From Cytophagaceae bacterium (GTDB lineage Bacteria; Bacteroidota; Bacteroidia; Cytophagales; Spirosomataceae), in NCBI GenBank assembly GCA_027485075.1, contig JAIXRT010000242.1, positions 1 through 10,965 on the forward strand: a DNA stretch of 10,965 nucleotides, given 5' to 3'. The notes below the pieces were generated by a model, which was not told where the DNA came from, ran no database searches, and worked only from the letters and a program-made list of their open reading frames with translations. Below, piece by piece: positions 1 through 7,538 of the stretch; the stretch's first letter is position 1, and each line of letters starts with the position of its first letter. A program made the position numbers and the translations under genes.

Positions 1-1
1 A

Positions 2-247
2 TACGCGTATGGAAACTTAGCTAAAGTCAACCGACCATGGGAAGAAGCCGACCGAAAATTAAGTAATCAAATGCTTTCTTATTTTACCAACTTTACAAAA
101 TCTGGTAACCCCAATGGGGCTAATTTGCCGAATTGGCCTAGATTTGAGAACACCACACAGCAAACCCAGTTGCTTGATATGCAAATTAATTCGAAGGAAT
201 TACCAAGTCGGAAATCATTGGAATTATTGGAAGGCATAACAGATTAA
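2..247 (+). CDS. Carboxylesterase type B (para-nitrobenzyl esterase-like), C-terminal end only
   Basis: This is the last 81 codons of a gene that begins before the window. The readable frame starts at base 2 and ends at a TAA. It carries the C-terminal signature of type B carboxylesterases/lipases: YAYGNL, then RPWEEADRKLSNQM, then YFTNFTKSGNPNG and LPNWPRF. The F-x-x-SGNPN...LP-x-WP pattern is very typical of this alpha/beta-hydrolase family, which hydrolyses carboxylic esters with a Ser-Glu/Asp-His triad. The triad is not visible; its histidine would be expected only a few residues upstream of YAYGNL, just outside the window. These proteins are usually exported in Bacteroidota, but the N-terminus is missing here. 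The next gene is on the same strand 66 bases later and has a different base composition, so co-transcription is doubtful. Family assignment is firm; the substrate is unknown. Confidence 0.88.
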   Translation, partial: YAYGNLAKVNRPWEEADRKLSNQMLSYFTNFTKSGNPNGANLPNWPRFENTTQQTQLLDMQINSKELPSRKSLELLEGITD

Positions 248-313
248 TTGACCGTTTAATTACTTTTTTATGTAAATCTATATCATTCAATTTAGATTAG
301 TAGTCAAATTTAC
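248..313 (+). other. Short AT-rich intergenic gap
   Basis: These 66 bases separate the esterase from the envelope gene pair and mark the start of the AT-rich block. No convincing terminator hairpin is visible. The best resemblance to the Bacteroidota -7 element (TAnnTTTG) is TACTTTTT at 261-268, with no TTTG at a suitable distance upstream, so I do not call a promoter. The reading frame of the next gene is open only from about 296, after an in-frame TAG at 293-295. Confidence 0.35.
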
Positions 314-868
314 TTGACATTGAAAAATCGCAGTTGTTTAGTGCTTTTCATTCTGATGTTTCTTCCTGCACTTGCTTGGGGACAGAAAAAATGGAGTTAT
401 GGCGGAAATGTGGATTACAATTTTTCAACCAATGGAAGCGGAATAGGAGCAAGAGGTTCATACAAATTTGCCGATCGATTTTCGCTAAATCCCCAAATTC
501 AATATTTCCCTTTTTTCAATTCGATTCACGAAACCTACTTAGGTACCAATGTTCATTATTCATTCATTAAGTCTGAATCAGAACATCCAGATACACATGT
601 CAATAAACCTTCGGATACAAAATTAGAGTGGTATGCCCTAGCTGGAGGTGCGTTCAATTATTGGTTCAACGCCTCTGCTTTCCCACTAGGTAATCGCAAC
701 TCAATCGTACCAGTTGTGGGCCTTGGACTTGCAAAAGGAAAGCCTGATAAAAGATATTTCATTGAGGCAAAATATAATATTCTATGGAAAGAACCCATAG
801 TTTCAATTGGCTTAATGTTATCTCCTAAAAAAGCTGTCAAGAATACAAATCCATGCTTTAATAACTAA
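314..868 (+). CDS. Small secreted probable outer-membrane beta-barrel protein
   Basis: I do not recognise a named family. The 184-residue product starts with a clear Sec signal peptide: a basic stretch (KNR), a hydrophobic run CLVLFILMFLPAL, and an AWG cleavage motif at residues 21-23 before QKKW. The mature part, about 160 residues, is rich in alternating polar/hydrophobic and aromatic stretches (YGGNVDYNF, IGARGSYKF, YFIEAKYNIL, VSIGLML) with glycine-rich turns, which suggests an eight-strand-type outer-membrane barrel like those of the OmpA/OmpW-like porin folds. No ATG is available; starts are TTG at 314 or TTG at 320, both keeping the basic n-region, and the only in-frame ATG (356) would cut into the signal peptide. 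It lies four bases before the next lipoprotein gene and is probably co-transcribed with it. Its low GC matches the next two genes rather than the rest of the window. Confidence 0.62.
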   Translation: MTLKNRSCLVLFILMFLPALAWGQKKWSYGGNVDYNFSTNGSGIGARGSYKFADRFSLNPQIQYFPFFNSIHETYLGTNVHYSFIKSESEHPDTHVNKPSDTKLEWYALAGGAFNYWFNASAFPLGNRNSIVPVVGLGLAKGKPDKRYFIEAKYNILWKEPIVSIGLMLSPKKAVKNTNPCFNN

Positions 869-872
869 TTAC

Positions 873-1841
873 ATGTTTAAAAATTCACTGTTACTTTTCA
901 TAACGTTTATATTATTCTCACAATGTTCTGTGGATCGTGTTGTATCCTACGAGGATTTATTTAAAGATAAAGCATTTGAATCACCTGACGATTCGGGTGT
1001 AAACTTTTTATCTGAGCTCCAACCAAAACCGGATACCTTAAACGTAAATTTTACAGCATCCAATTCAAATTGTTCGCTAAAAAGTGTCAATGGGAATGGA
1101 GGAGCATCAAAGGAAACTCCTATTGTGACAGTTTCAGCGGGTGTCCCTACCACCCTAGAAAATGGAAATGCAGCCCCAGCTATTAGACCATTTCAAATTG
1201 TATTTATAGATTTATTGAAGTTAAAGGACATGGTTTTGTACAATAAACCTACAATGGATGGAGATAAAATTCTAACCACAGGGGGAGCCATGTATTTTGA
1301 AATGATCCGTGATAAAATAAGAATACCAGTAAGCGAGATAAAACCGATTGTTGTACTTAAATCAAAAAATGTACAAACAGATATGTCTATTTATTATGAG
1401 ATAAAAAACTCTGACGGAAAAACAACGTGGGAACTCGACCCAACTACACCAATTAATGCATCTAAAATAAGGGAAGATTCAGTTTCGTATAAATTCGAGC
1501 CATCCAAATTTGGTTGGATCAATGTGGATAAACTTTACCAGATCCCAGGAGAAAAAACATCGTTAACATTTAAAAGTCAATATTTGGATATCAAGTACAT
1601 CAACATTATGTTGGCATTTCCATCCATTCAGTCAGTTATAAGAGTTCCTAGTTCTGGAATTTCTACCGAATTACCTGTTGGCGAAAAAGCGTACCTCATT
1701 GCAATTTCTGTTTCTAAATCAAAAGAATTTTTCGCTCATTTCGAATCTATTGAAATAAAGAAAAACCAGACAATAGATTTGTTGCTTAAACCATTTACGA
1801 AAAAGGAATTAACTGATATTTTGGATAAAATTGATAAATAA
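873..1841 (+). CDS. Bacteroidota-type surface lipoprotein of unnamed family
   Basis: The 322-residue product has a short hydrophobic leader ending FSQC (Cys18), which I read as a lipoprotein signal. Gln at -1 is unusual, so lipidation is likely but not certain. The rest resembles, from memory, a recurring unnamed type of Bacteroidota surface protein with a 'TGGAMYFE' segment (136-143), a 'GWINVDKLY' segment (214-222), a beta-rich stretch containing 'LPVGEKAYLIAI' (267-278), and a charged tail KKELTDILDKI at the very end. The usual 'IPANAF' portion of such proteins is not obvious; the corresponding N-terminal part looks divergent and low in complexity (about 60-105). The function of the type is unknown to me. 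It starts four bases after the barrel-like gene and probably forms an operon with it. It ends only three bases before the convergent gene's stop codon, leaving no room for a terminator between them. Confidence 0.6.
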   Translation: MFKNSLLLFITFILFSQCSVDRVVSYEDLFKDKAFESPDDSGVNFLSELQPKPDTLNVNFTASNSNCSLKSVNGNGGASKETPIVTVSAGVPTTLENGNAAPAIRPFQIVFIDLLKLKDMVLYNKPTMDGDKILTTGGAMYFEMIRDKIRIPVSEIKPIVVLKSKNVQTDMSIYYEIKNSDGKTTWELDPTTPINASKIREDSVSYKFEPSKFGWINVDKLYQIPGEKTSLTFKSQYLDIKYINIMLAFPSIQSVIRVPSSGISTELPVGEKAYLIAISVSKSKEFFAHFESIEIKKNQTIDLLLKPFTKKELTDILDKIDK

Positions 1842-1844
1842 AAC

Positions 1845-2945
1845 TTATTGCCATCGGCTGCCATTAATGTTAACTCCAATATTTACATTCAAAAAAAAAT
1901 TACTAATACCCAATACAGCTCCTGCAGGTGTGGCGAATTCAACTTTAGGTAGTCCATAAATTGCATACCCCAATCGCATTGGACCAATTTGGGTCCCATT
2001 TCTAATAAAAATGCCAGGAAAATAATCTCTTTGAGAATATGTATAATTTCTATTTAAATTATTTATCCTAGTACTATTTGAAATATCACTTTGAAACAAC
2101 CCCAAACCAAAACCCCAATAATGAAAATTGTTGTACCGATTTGTAGCTAAATTTGACTTAGTAATATGCTCGTAGGTTAAAGCAAAATAGTTTATAACTT
2201 GATTTGAACTATAATCATTTAACGCGTACATTCTACCCAACTTAAAGCCCACATAATCCTCATTATATATTTTATATTTAGAGTCAATTCCAAAATTTAA
2301 CCCACCTTTGTCGGGACCAATCAATACTCCAAAATCTCCTTCAAATCGAATCCTACTTTTTTTTCTAAAATTCGAACTAGCTTTCATTTTGAGAACATCT
2401 AAATCTCTCGCTTCAATTAACTCTCTTTTTCTTTGAATCGATTTGTATTCAGCATAATCATACTTAGATACAATTTTTAGTCTTAGATGATTAATCAAAT
2501 TATTAAAGACAAGATTTACAGAATCTCTCAATTTTTCATCTTTACTACTTGGATCCCACGTAATTTGTCCTACACCTAATATCCTTCGATGTAGATCGCT
2601 CATATTTACAGAATAGAGCGGTAATTTTTCCAGCAATTCTAATTGATTTTTTACAAATTTTTTATCTTCTGCTCGTAAATATGAATGATTTAAATATAAT
2701 GTATCTAGAAATAGTTTTTCCTGAAGATTTTTTGTCAATTGAAAATTACCTTTAAATGGAACTATAAACCCTTGAATTTCATCCAAGGTATTATTTTTTG
2801 TAATAAGTCTATCAAATTCTACTCTACTTAAATTAGGCGGAAGAGTCATTAACAAATTAGCACTTAATGCGCTTGGAACCCGATTATTAGCACAACCTTG
2901 AATAAATAGTGCTAAAGCTATTATGAGTAATACATTAAACTTCAT
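1845..2945 (-). CDS. Lipoprotein with barrel-like C-terminal half, family unknown
   Basis: I do not recognise this protein. The 366-residue product begins with a good lipoprotein signal peptide, MKFNVLLIIALALFIQGC, with lipobox IQGC (Cys18). Residues about 35-190 look helical and charged (for example LLEKLPLYSV and IQRKRELIEARDLDVLKMKA). From about 198 to the end there are alternating, aromatic- and glycine-rich strands: RIRFEGDFGVLIG, YVGFKLGRMYAL, VINYFALTYEHI, FHYWGFGLGLF, GPMRLGYAIYGL and FLNVNIGVNI. That pattern suggests outer-membrane beta-strands, although the chain ends in RWQ rather than the common terminal Phe. It starts 10 bases after the FnIII-like lipoprotein gene, so it could be the last gene of that transcript, but its codon use is much more AT-rich than the upstream genes. 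It converges on the 873-1841 gene with a three-base gap. Coding status is confident; topology is inferred. Confidence 0.62.
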   Translation of the reverse strand: MKFNVLLIIALALFIQGCANNRVPSALSANLLMTLPPNLSRVEFDRLITKNNTLDEIQGFIVPFKGNFQLTKNLQEKLFLDTLYLNHSYLRAEDKKFVKNQLELLEKLPLYSVNMSDLHRRILGVGQITWDPSSKDEKLRDSVNLVFNNLINHLRLKIVSKYDYAEYKSIQRKRELIEARDLDVLKMKASSNFRKKSRIRFEGDFGVLIGPDKGGLNFGIDSKYKIYNEDYVGFKLGRMYALNDYSSNQVINYFALTYEHITKSNLATNRYNNFHYWGFGLGLFQSDISNSTRINNLNRNYTYSQRDYFPGIFIRNGTQIGPMRLGYAIYGLPKVEFATPAGAVLGISNFFLNVNIGVNINGSRWQ

Positions 2946-2955
2946 AATAAATCAC

Positions 2956-3666
2956 TTAATTAACCCGGAAACCATACACTGCCGAATAACTCGTCGAAGT
3001 CGCATCAGAGGTTTTAACCATCCAATAGTACGTGCCACCCGACTTAACCGGAATCGTTAATGACTCCGTTTTTGTCTTTTGCGCAGCAACCTCGCGATTC
3101 CTAACTTTGGCAATGTCCGTGTCAACAAATACCTCATACGATAACAACGAATTTCCCGTGTCAGGATCTGATCCCGACCAAGTTAATTTCAACTGTCCTG
3201 ACGCTGCAGAGACTTGTTGGCCAGATGCCGGAAACGTCAAACTTGCCGGGAATGGTACATAAGAAACCTCGCCCGCACCCGTCAAATAAAACTTCCATTT
3301 AGCCGAACTTGCTGTCATGGTAGTCTTTACCGATTTAGAAATGATCTGCCACTCATAGGGCAAACCAGTCGCCAACGTAACCGTGGCCGGACTCGTTGGA
3401 AAACTTTTAGTCTCCGTCGTATTAGTCTTTAAATTCGTAATCTTTAAGTCATAACTCGTAGCCCCCGCCGCAGGAACCCAAGTAAACTGAACCTCATCTG
3501 CACGCGTATTACCGCCGACCAAACAAACCGAATTATTCGTTGGCTTACTCAACTCCACCGCCTCCGGTGCCTTCTCAGGTACGGCTGGCACTACTTCTAC
3601 TTCCTTCTTTGCGCTGCAAGACATCAAATAAATCCCAACCAAAATCAATGCGATATACTGCCTCAT
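2956..3666 (-). CDS. Two-domain fibronectin type III-like lipoprotein
   Basis: The 236-residue product has a lipoprotein leader ending LMSC (Cys17), followed by a charged, proline-rich linker (AKKEVEVVPAVPEKAPEAVEL) that would lift the protein off the membrane; the acidic/lysine residues right after the Cys could act as a Bacteroidota surface-export signal, but this is tentative. Two beta-sandwich repeats follow. The first, about 40-130, contains VQFTWVPAAGATSYDLKI and LPYEWQII; the second, about 138-236, contains LKLTWSGSDPDTG, LSYEVFVDT and GTYYWMVKTSD, ending YGFRVN. The 'TW...A-x-YDL...Y-x-W-x-I' spacing is that of FnIII-like domains, which mediate binding rather than catalysis. Its ATG overlaps the TGA of the DUF1501 gene (ATGA, 4 bases), which suggests translational coupling and stoichiometric production. 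I infer it is a surface anchor or binding partner for the DUF1501/DUF1800 products. Confidence 0.78.
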   Translation of the reverse strand: MRQYIALILVGIYLMSCSAKKEVEVVPAVPEKAPEAVELSKPTNNSVCLVGGNTRADEVQFTWVPAAGATSYDLKITNLKTNTTETKSFPTSPATVTLATGLPYEWQIISKSVKTTMTASSAKWKFYLTGAGEVSYVPFPASLTFPASGQQVSAASGQLKLTWSGSDPDTGNSLLSYEVFVDTDIAKVRNREVAAQKTKTESLTIPVKSGGTYYWMVKTSDATSTSYSAVYGFRVN

Positions 3667-5750
3667 AGTTTCATCAATTTAACTTGTTGTTGCACCGTTT
3701 GACCTGTTACTTCCAGCAGATAAGTTCCCGTCACGTACGAACTCAAATCTAAAGAGACCATCCGCATGGCATCCACCGTATGCAGTGCACGCGCAAACAT
3801 CTTTCCTTGTAAATCATATAGTCCAATCTCCACTTCGCGATCTTGCCCCGCCACGTAAATGGTCATCGGACCCAGCGTCGGATTCGGGAAACATTGAACC
3901 TGTTCCGAACGGAATATTTCACGACTAAACTCACCCTGACAACCTTGCGATGTCCACACACGGATTTGATTTTTCCCCGTAACTAAATCGGTCGACCATG
4001 TCCCTGCTTTTACTTCAAACTTAGTTTCATTTACCTGAATGAAATAGGCATCCGCTCCCTGTAAATCCAGTTTCAACGTTTGATTATCCGGACTTAAGCT
4101 CGCTTGTACGGCCAAAAGATCTGGCTGTTTTACCTGTACATCAAACAGCTGCACATACTCCTTTTGTCCCTCAATCGTGATGGTAATCGTATAGGTTCCT
4201 ATGACCAAATTTTCCAAGACTTGCTTCGCACCAGCCACAGCCTTGAGTGATTTGGCATAGTTGGACGGCCCTTTAATATCGATCAAATAATTATATTTCA
4301 GATCCTTGAACGTCAGCTGCATCGCGCCATTGGTGGTGCCTGGACAGGTTGTTGCCGTCACTTGAATCGAATAATTGTCCGTTGGCATTTTAAACACCGG
4401 ACAACCATTGATATCCACCATCGTCCCGAGCGGTGTATTCGCACATTGATCAAATAAATCTGGAACTCCATCCGAATCTGAATCCGCAAACGTATCCTTA
4501 ATCAATTGAATTTTCTCGAACTCACGATACAAAATCTGTTTATTCATGGATGCAGGCGACCCCATCCATTGATTCAATAAAGACGAATAGGCTTGTCGGT
4601 AATCATATAACACAGGCAAATCCTCATTCATTTTATAATTCGTCGGAATCACAGGATTCGCACCTATCACGCCGCCTTTCACCGCATTTCCAAAAACAAA
4701 CATCGGTGCGACAGTACCATGATCCGTTCCCGAGCTACCATTTGAATGAATCGTTCTGCCAAATTCCGACAACGTAACGCCCACGACCCGGTCGCCCAAA
4801 TTCTGCGCATCCAAGTTTTTCATAAACGTGACAATCGAATCATTCAGTTGCTTCAATAAAACAGCATGTTGGCCCTTCGTAAAATCCTGCGTATCCACTT
4901 GCTGGCCATGCGTATCAAAACCACCCAAGCGCAACATATATACGCGCGTATTTAATCCACCTGAAATCAAGCGATGAATAATCTTAAACTGATTCCCTAA
5001 ATCATTTTCCTCAAACGGATGAGGCGTCGTACCCGCCCGATAAGCTGCTTGAACAACGGTTCCATATTCTTGGGATTGTCGGCCGATCAACTGTAAATAT
5101 GCTAATCTTGACCCCTGCAACGTCTCCGGATAGGTGTTGACAAACGGATTCATCAACTTGTAAAAATTATCAGGGTTGTTGTAGATTAGACTGGTAAATG
5201 AATTTTGGCCTTGAAAAAGTAAGCTAGATTGCCAGCTGATTTCAATGGACAAAGGATGTGGGAAATTCGCATTGGGATATGCCTTGGGATAATTAGGGTG
5301 TTGCGATTCGATGTAGCGCGCCATCCAGCCGGAAGATACATTAATGTCTGCATCGGAGCCCGACATCCAAATATCCGAAGAGCGGAAATGGGAATAATTG
5401 GGTTTGGCATAGCCAACAGACTGAATGATCGCTAATCGTTTTTCTTCAATCAAATTATTCAAGCCACCCATGGCTGGGTGTAAGCCGGCAGCAGTACCTT
5501 TAATGGGAATAATTTTTGACTCAGGTATAATTACCCCCGGACGGACCTTTTTCAGACTTTCGTATTGATCCATCGGAATGACCGTATTCAGACCATCATT
5601 ACCTCCGTCTAACCTAATGATAACCAATATCTTACCTTCCGCTACGGTATTTTGAAGCAACTCATTTTGTTCAAACAAGTCCATACCTGGAATGAAGGCT
5701 GGCATTGCTGCCAAATGAGCCATATTATGTATAAAATTACGTCTATTCAT
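3663..5750 (-). CDS. DUF1501 protein with Ca-binding linker, SprB-like repeat and T9SS sorting tail
   Basis: The 695-residue product has four parts. Residues 1-22 form a twin-arginine-like leader (MNRRNFIHNM, weakly hydrophobic h-region). Residues about 40-415 are a DUF1501 domain (alkaline-phosphatase-like superfamily): LDGGNDGLNTVIP (47-59), HFRSSDIWMSGSD (121-133), GGFDTHGQQ (276-284), SEFGRTI (328-334) and GTDHGTVAPMFVFG (341-354). The conserved Asp/His residues in these motifs are likely metal ligands. Residues 423-452 are a thrombospondin type 3-like acidic repeat (DSDSDGVPDLFDQCANTPLG, then a second Cys in NGCP). About 460-545 is a beta-rich segment beginning VTATTCPGTTNGAMQL, like SprB repeats. 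About 619-695 is a type A T9SS C-terminal domain (FPNPTLGPMTI, LYDLQGKM, TGTYLLEV, QQQVKLMKL). It follows the DUF1800 gene by six bases and overlaps the next gene by four. Plain DUF1501 proteins usually stop after the first domain, so the tail is an accretion. Substrate is unknown. Confidence 0.92.
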   Translation of the reverse strand: MNRRNFIHNMAHLAAMPAFIPGMDLFEQNELLQNTVAEGKILVIIRLDGGNDGLNTVIPMDQYESLKKVRPGVIIPESKIIPIKGTAAGLHPAMGGLNNLIEEKRLAIIQSVGYAKPNYSHFRSSDIWMSGSDADINVSSGWMARYIESQHPNYPKAYPNANFPHPLSIEISWQSSLLFQGQNSFTSLIYNNPDNFYKLMNPFVNTYPETLQGSRLAYLQLIGRQSQEYGTVVQAAYRAGTTPHPFEENDLGNQFKIIHRLISGGLNTRVYMLRLGGFDTHGQQVDTQDFTKGQHAVLLKQLNDSIVTFMKNLDAQNLGDRVVGVTLSEFGRTIHSNGSSGTDHGTVAPMFVFGNAVKGGVIGANPVIPTNYKMNEDLPVLYDYRQAYSSLLNQWMGSPASMNKQILYREFEKIQLIKDTFADSDSDGVPDLFDQCANTPLGTMVDINGCPVFKMPTDNYSIQVTATTCPGTTNGAMQLTFKDLKYNYLIDIKGPSNYAKSLKAVAGAKQVLENLVIGTYTITITIEGQKEYVQLFDVQVKQPDLLAVQASLSPDNQTLKLDLQGADAYFIQVNETKFEVKAGTWSTDLVTGKNQIRVWTSQGCQGEFSREIFRSEQVQCFPNPTLGPMTIYVAGQDREVEIGLYDLQGKMFARALHTVDAMRMVSLDLSSYVTGTYLLEVTGQTVQQQVKLMKL

Positions 5751-5756
5751 GGCTCG

Positions 5757-7538
5757 TTAATGTAAATGTGTTTCACCCAATTGGAAAATAAAGCCCATCG
5801 CCTGCGCTAACCGATTTTGGATTACTTGTCGGTTATCCGCCGTGGGGTTCCCCACAAAAGCATACCAAGCGCCCGTCCAATAATTCGGATTTGTATTCCC
5901 CTGCAGCACCCGATCTATAATTCTTGCTCGTGTGGCTGAATTAATGGGGATATTGATCAGGCGGTCAATTAACTGATCCACCAAGGCATCTAAATTCTCT
6001 GGCGTATTAAACTTGCGGACATATTCTGCTAAATCAACGCGAACAAGCATGCCTGTTTTCGTGACATTATTGTAATACACCCAATTCCCCCAATTGAACA
6101 TGGAATCGGTATGCTGGGCGCGCTTAACAATTGTTTCCGAATTAATCCAAAACAAATCAAAAGCAGGAGTTTGGTAATATGCCGGCCAACCAGCCACATT
6201 GGGCGGATCTCCCATATTCATCCCCAAATTATTCATTTGATTATGAATCCCATTGTAGCGTTTATAATCATAATATATCGCATCCTCACCCATGACAACG
6301 GGTACGAATTTGTTGTCCAATAAAGGCATATCAAATTCCTTGGCCAACCCGATAACAAAGTCGGCAGGCGACTTAATAATCGAATTATAATGAATTGAAT
6401 CAAAAAAATGTTCGCTGGAAAGCAGCGTACGTAACACTGGTAAAATCTCAAATTTATTATCTCTGAAAACTTTAGCTAGTGGTGTGATGATTAAATCTTC
6501 CGTTGCCGGTTCAATCATGGGGTTGACAAAGAAGCTATAGATGCGCCGACACATATATTTGGCAACTTCATCCGTCGTAAAAATCATATCGATCGCCTCG
6601 CGCAATTCACCATCCGCACGATCCGGATTATTAGCTCCTGAAATCTTTCGGTTACCATAAAATTCCGAAAACTGCTTATCACCAATATCGTGATTCCAAT
6701 ACCCGTTAGTAACAACAGTCCGACCTTCCGTTTTCATGGTTTTGTCCCAATCAAAATTCCAGCCTGTTAACAAGCGTGCCATTTCAGACACATCTTTTTC
6801 AGTAAACTTGGAATTGGGGCCTTTTCCTACCGTAAATAACTCTTGTAACTCCCTGGCGTAATTTTCATCGGGTGAAAATTTATTGTTTTGATTCCCATTC
6901 AAATAAACGAGCATTGAAGGATCCAACGTAATGTGGTAAATCAGATCCTTAAAATTTCCTAAAGAAGATTTAAAGAGCGTATCCACATACTGAAATGCAT
7001 TTTTTACAGGACCCCCATTTTGAAGTGAAGCAACTAAAATATTGTGGTAAAACAAGAACATCCGCCAATGTATCGAAGTCTTTTGATTGACAAACTGCTT
7101 CGAAAGCCATGCCTTTAATGATTGCGTACGACTTCCATTCAGCGTACCATTATCTTTCACATATTCGGGCGCCGTTACCCAAACAGCCCCCTTGGGAACA
7201 TCGGCCTTAACGACATCCGGATTATCTAAAATATCTAAATAGTAATCGTTGATGGGTAAGAAAAAAGGCTTTTCAGGCGTAAGCAATAAATCAATGCTTT
7301 GCTTGAGCGTCATGTCTTTGATCTCCTGATAGCTCTTGTAACTAAAGCCAATCAGCGCTCGATTGAGCAAATGCATTTTTTGCACTTTCCCAAATTCCCC
7401 CGCGTAGGGTTCAATCCCCTTTTTGGAGTTGTAGACACGATCTTTTCGAATACCCACGGTCTCCAAGCGAATGTTTTCCTTTTTGAATAAGTCGACTAAG
7501 TTCGGGGTCTTGACCTTAGGTATTTTTTCGTCTGCCAT
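5757..7538 (-). CDS. DUF1800 family protein, partner of DUF1501
   Basis: The 593-residue product matches the DUF1800 family through HLLNRALIGFS (56-66), ITLDPSMLVYLNGNQNNK (203-220), DENYARELQELFTVGKGP (224-241), FTEKDVSEMARLLTGW (245-260), HDIGDKQF (283-290), RADGELREAIDMIFTTDEVA (307-326) and GDPPNVAGWPAYY (443-455). The biochemical role of the family is not established; these genes are very often next to DUF1501 genes, as here, so the two are probably partners. Length is normal for the family. There is no signal peptide: the N-terminus is charged (MADEKIPKVKTPNL). The start is well fixed, because an in-frame TAG lies directly upstream (7539-7541) and AGGA sits eight bases before the ATG. 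It is the first gene of the minus-strand operon and is divergent from the Rieske gene. It could be cytoplasmic or be exported bound to its partner; the sequence alone does not say which. Confidence 0.92.
   Translation of the reverse strand: MADEKIPKVKTPNLVDLFKKENIRLETVGIRKDRVYNSKKGIEPYAGEFGKVQKMHLLNRALIGFSYKSYQEIKDMTLKQSIDLLLTPEKPFFLPINDYYLDILDNPDVVKADVPKGAVWVTAPEYVKDNGTLNGSRTQSLKAWLSKQFVNQKTSIHWRMFLFYHNILVASLQNGGPVKNAFQYVDTLFKSSLGNFKDLIYHITLDPSMLVYLNGNQNNKFSPDENYARELQELFTVGKGPNSKFTEKDVSEMARLLTGWNFDWDKTMKTEGRTVVTNGYWNHDIGDKQFSEFYGNRKISGANNPDRADGELREAIDMIFTTDEVAKYMCRRIYSFFVNPMIEPATEDLIITPLAKVFRDNKFEILPVLRTLLSSEHFFDSIHYNSIIKSPADFVIGLAKEFDMPLLDNKFVPVVMGEDAIYYDYKRYNGIHNQMNNLGMNMGDPPNVAGWPAYYQTPAFDLFWINSETIVKRAQHTDSMFNWGNWVYYNNVTKTGMLVRVDLAEYVRKFNTPENLDALVDQLIDRLINIPINSATRARIIDRVLQGNTNPNYWTGAWYAFVGNPTADNRQVIQNRLAQAMGFIFQLGETHLH

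Larger units (their letters stand above)
248..2945. other. AT-rich block of envelope genes
   Basis: Three genes (314-868, 873-1841, 1845-2945) have far lower GC than the genes to the right. Hand counts of 60-base lines give 25% GC at 1861-1920, 30% at 2401-2460 and 17% at 2641-2700, compared with 58% at 3541-3600, 45% at 3481-3540 and 57% at 9001-9060. The change on the right is abrupt, at the short gap between 2945 and 2956. The left edge is softer because the esterase tail is about 39% GC. All three products carry export signals. No integrase, transposase, tRNA or clear terminal repeats are visible, so a mobile origin is an inference from composition and content only. Confidence 0.5.

Noticed and set aside
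261..268. TACTTTTT as a -7 promoter element for the 314-868 gene.
   Set aside because: It lacks the final G and there is no TTTG element at a fitting distance upstream; AT-rich sequence gives such matches often.
244..2967. A short near-repeat, TTAATTGACC at 244-253 and TTAATTAACC at 2956-2965, near both edges of the AT-rich block, looking like a target-site duplication.
   Set aside because: The match is 9 of 10 bases, AT-rich, and both copies include stop codons of genes. Such a match is likely by chance and there is no recombinase gene.
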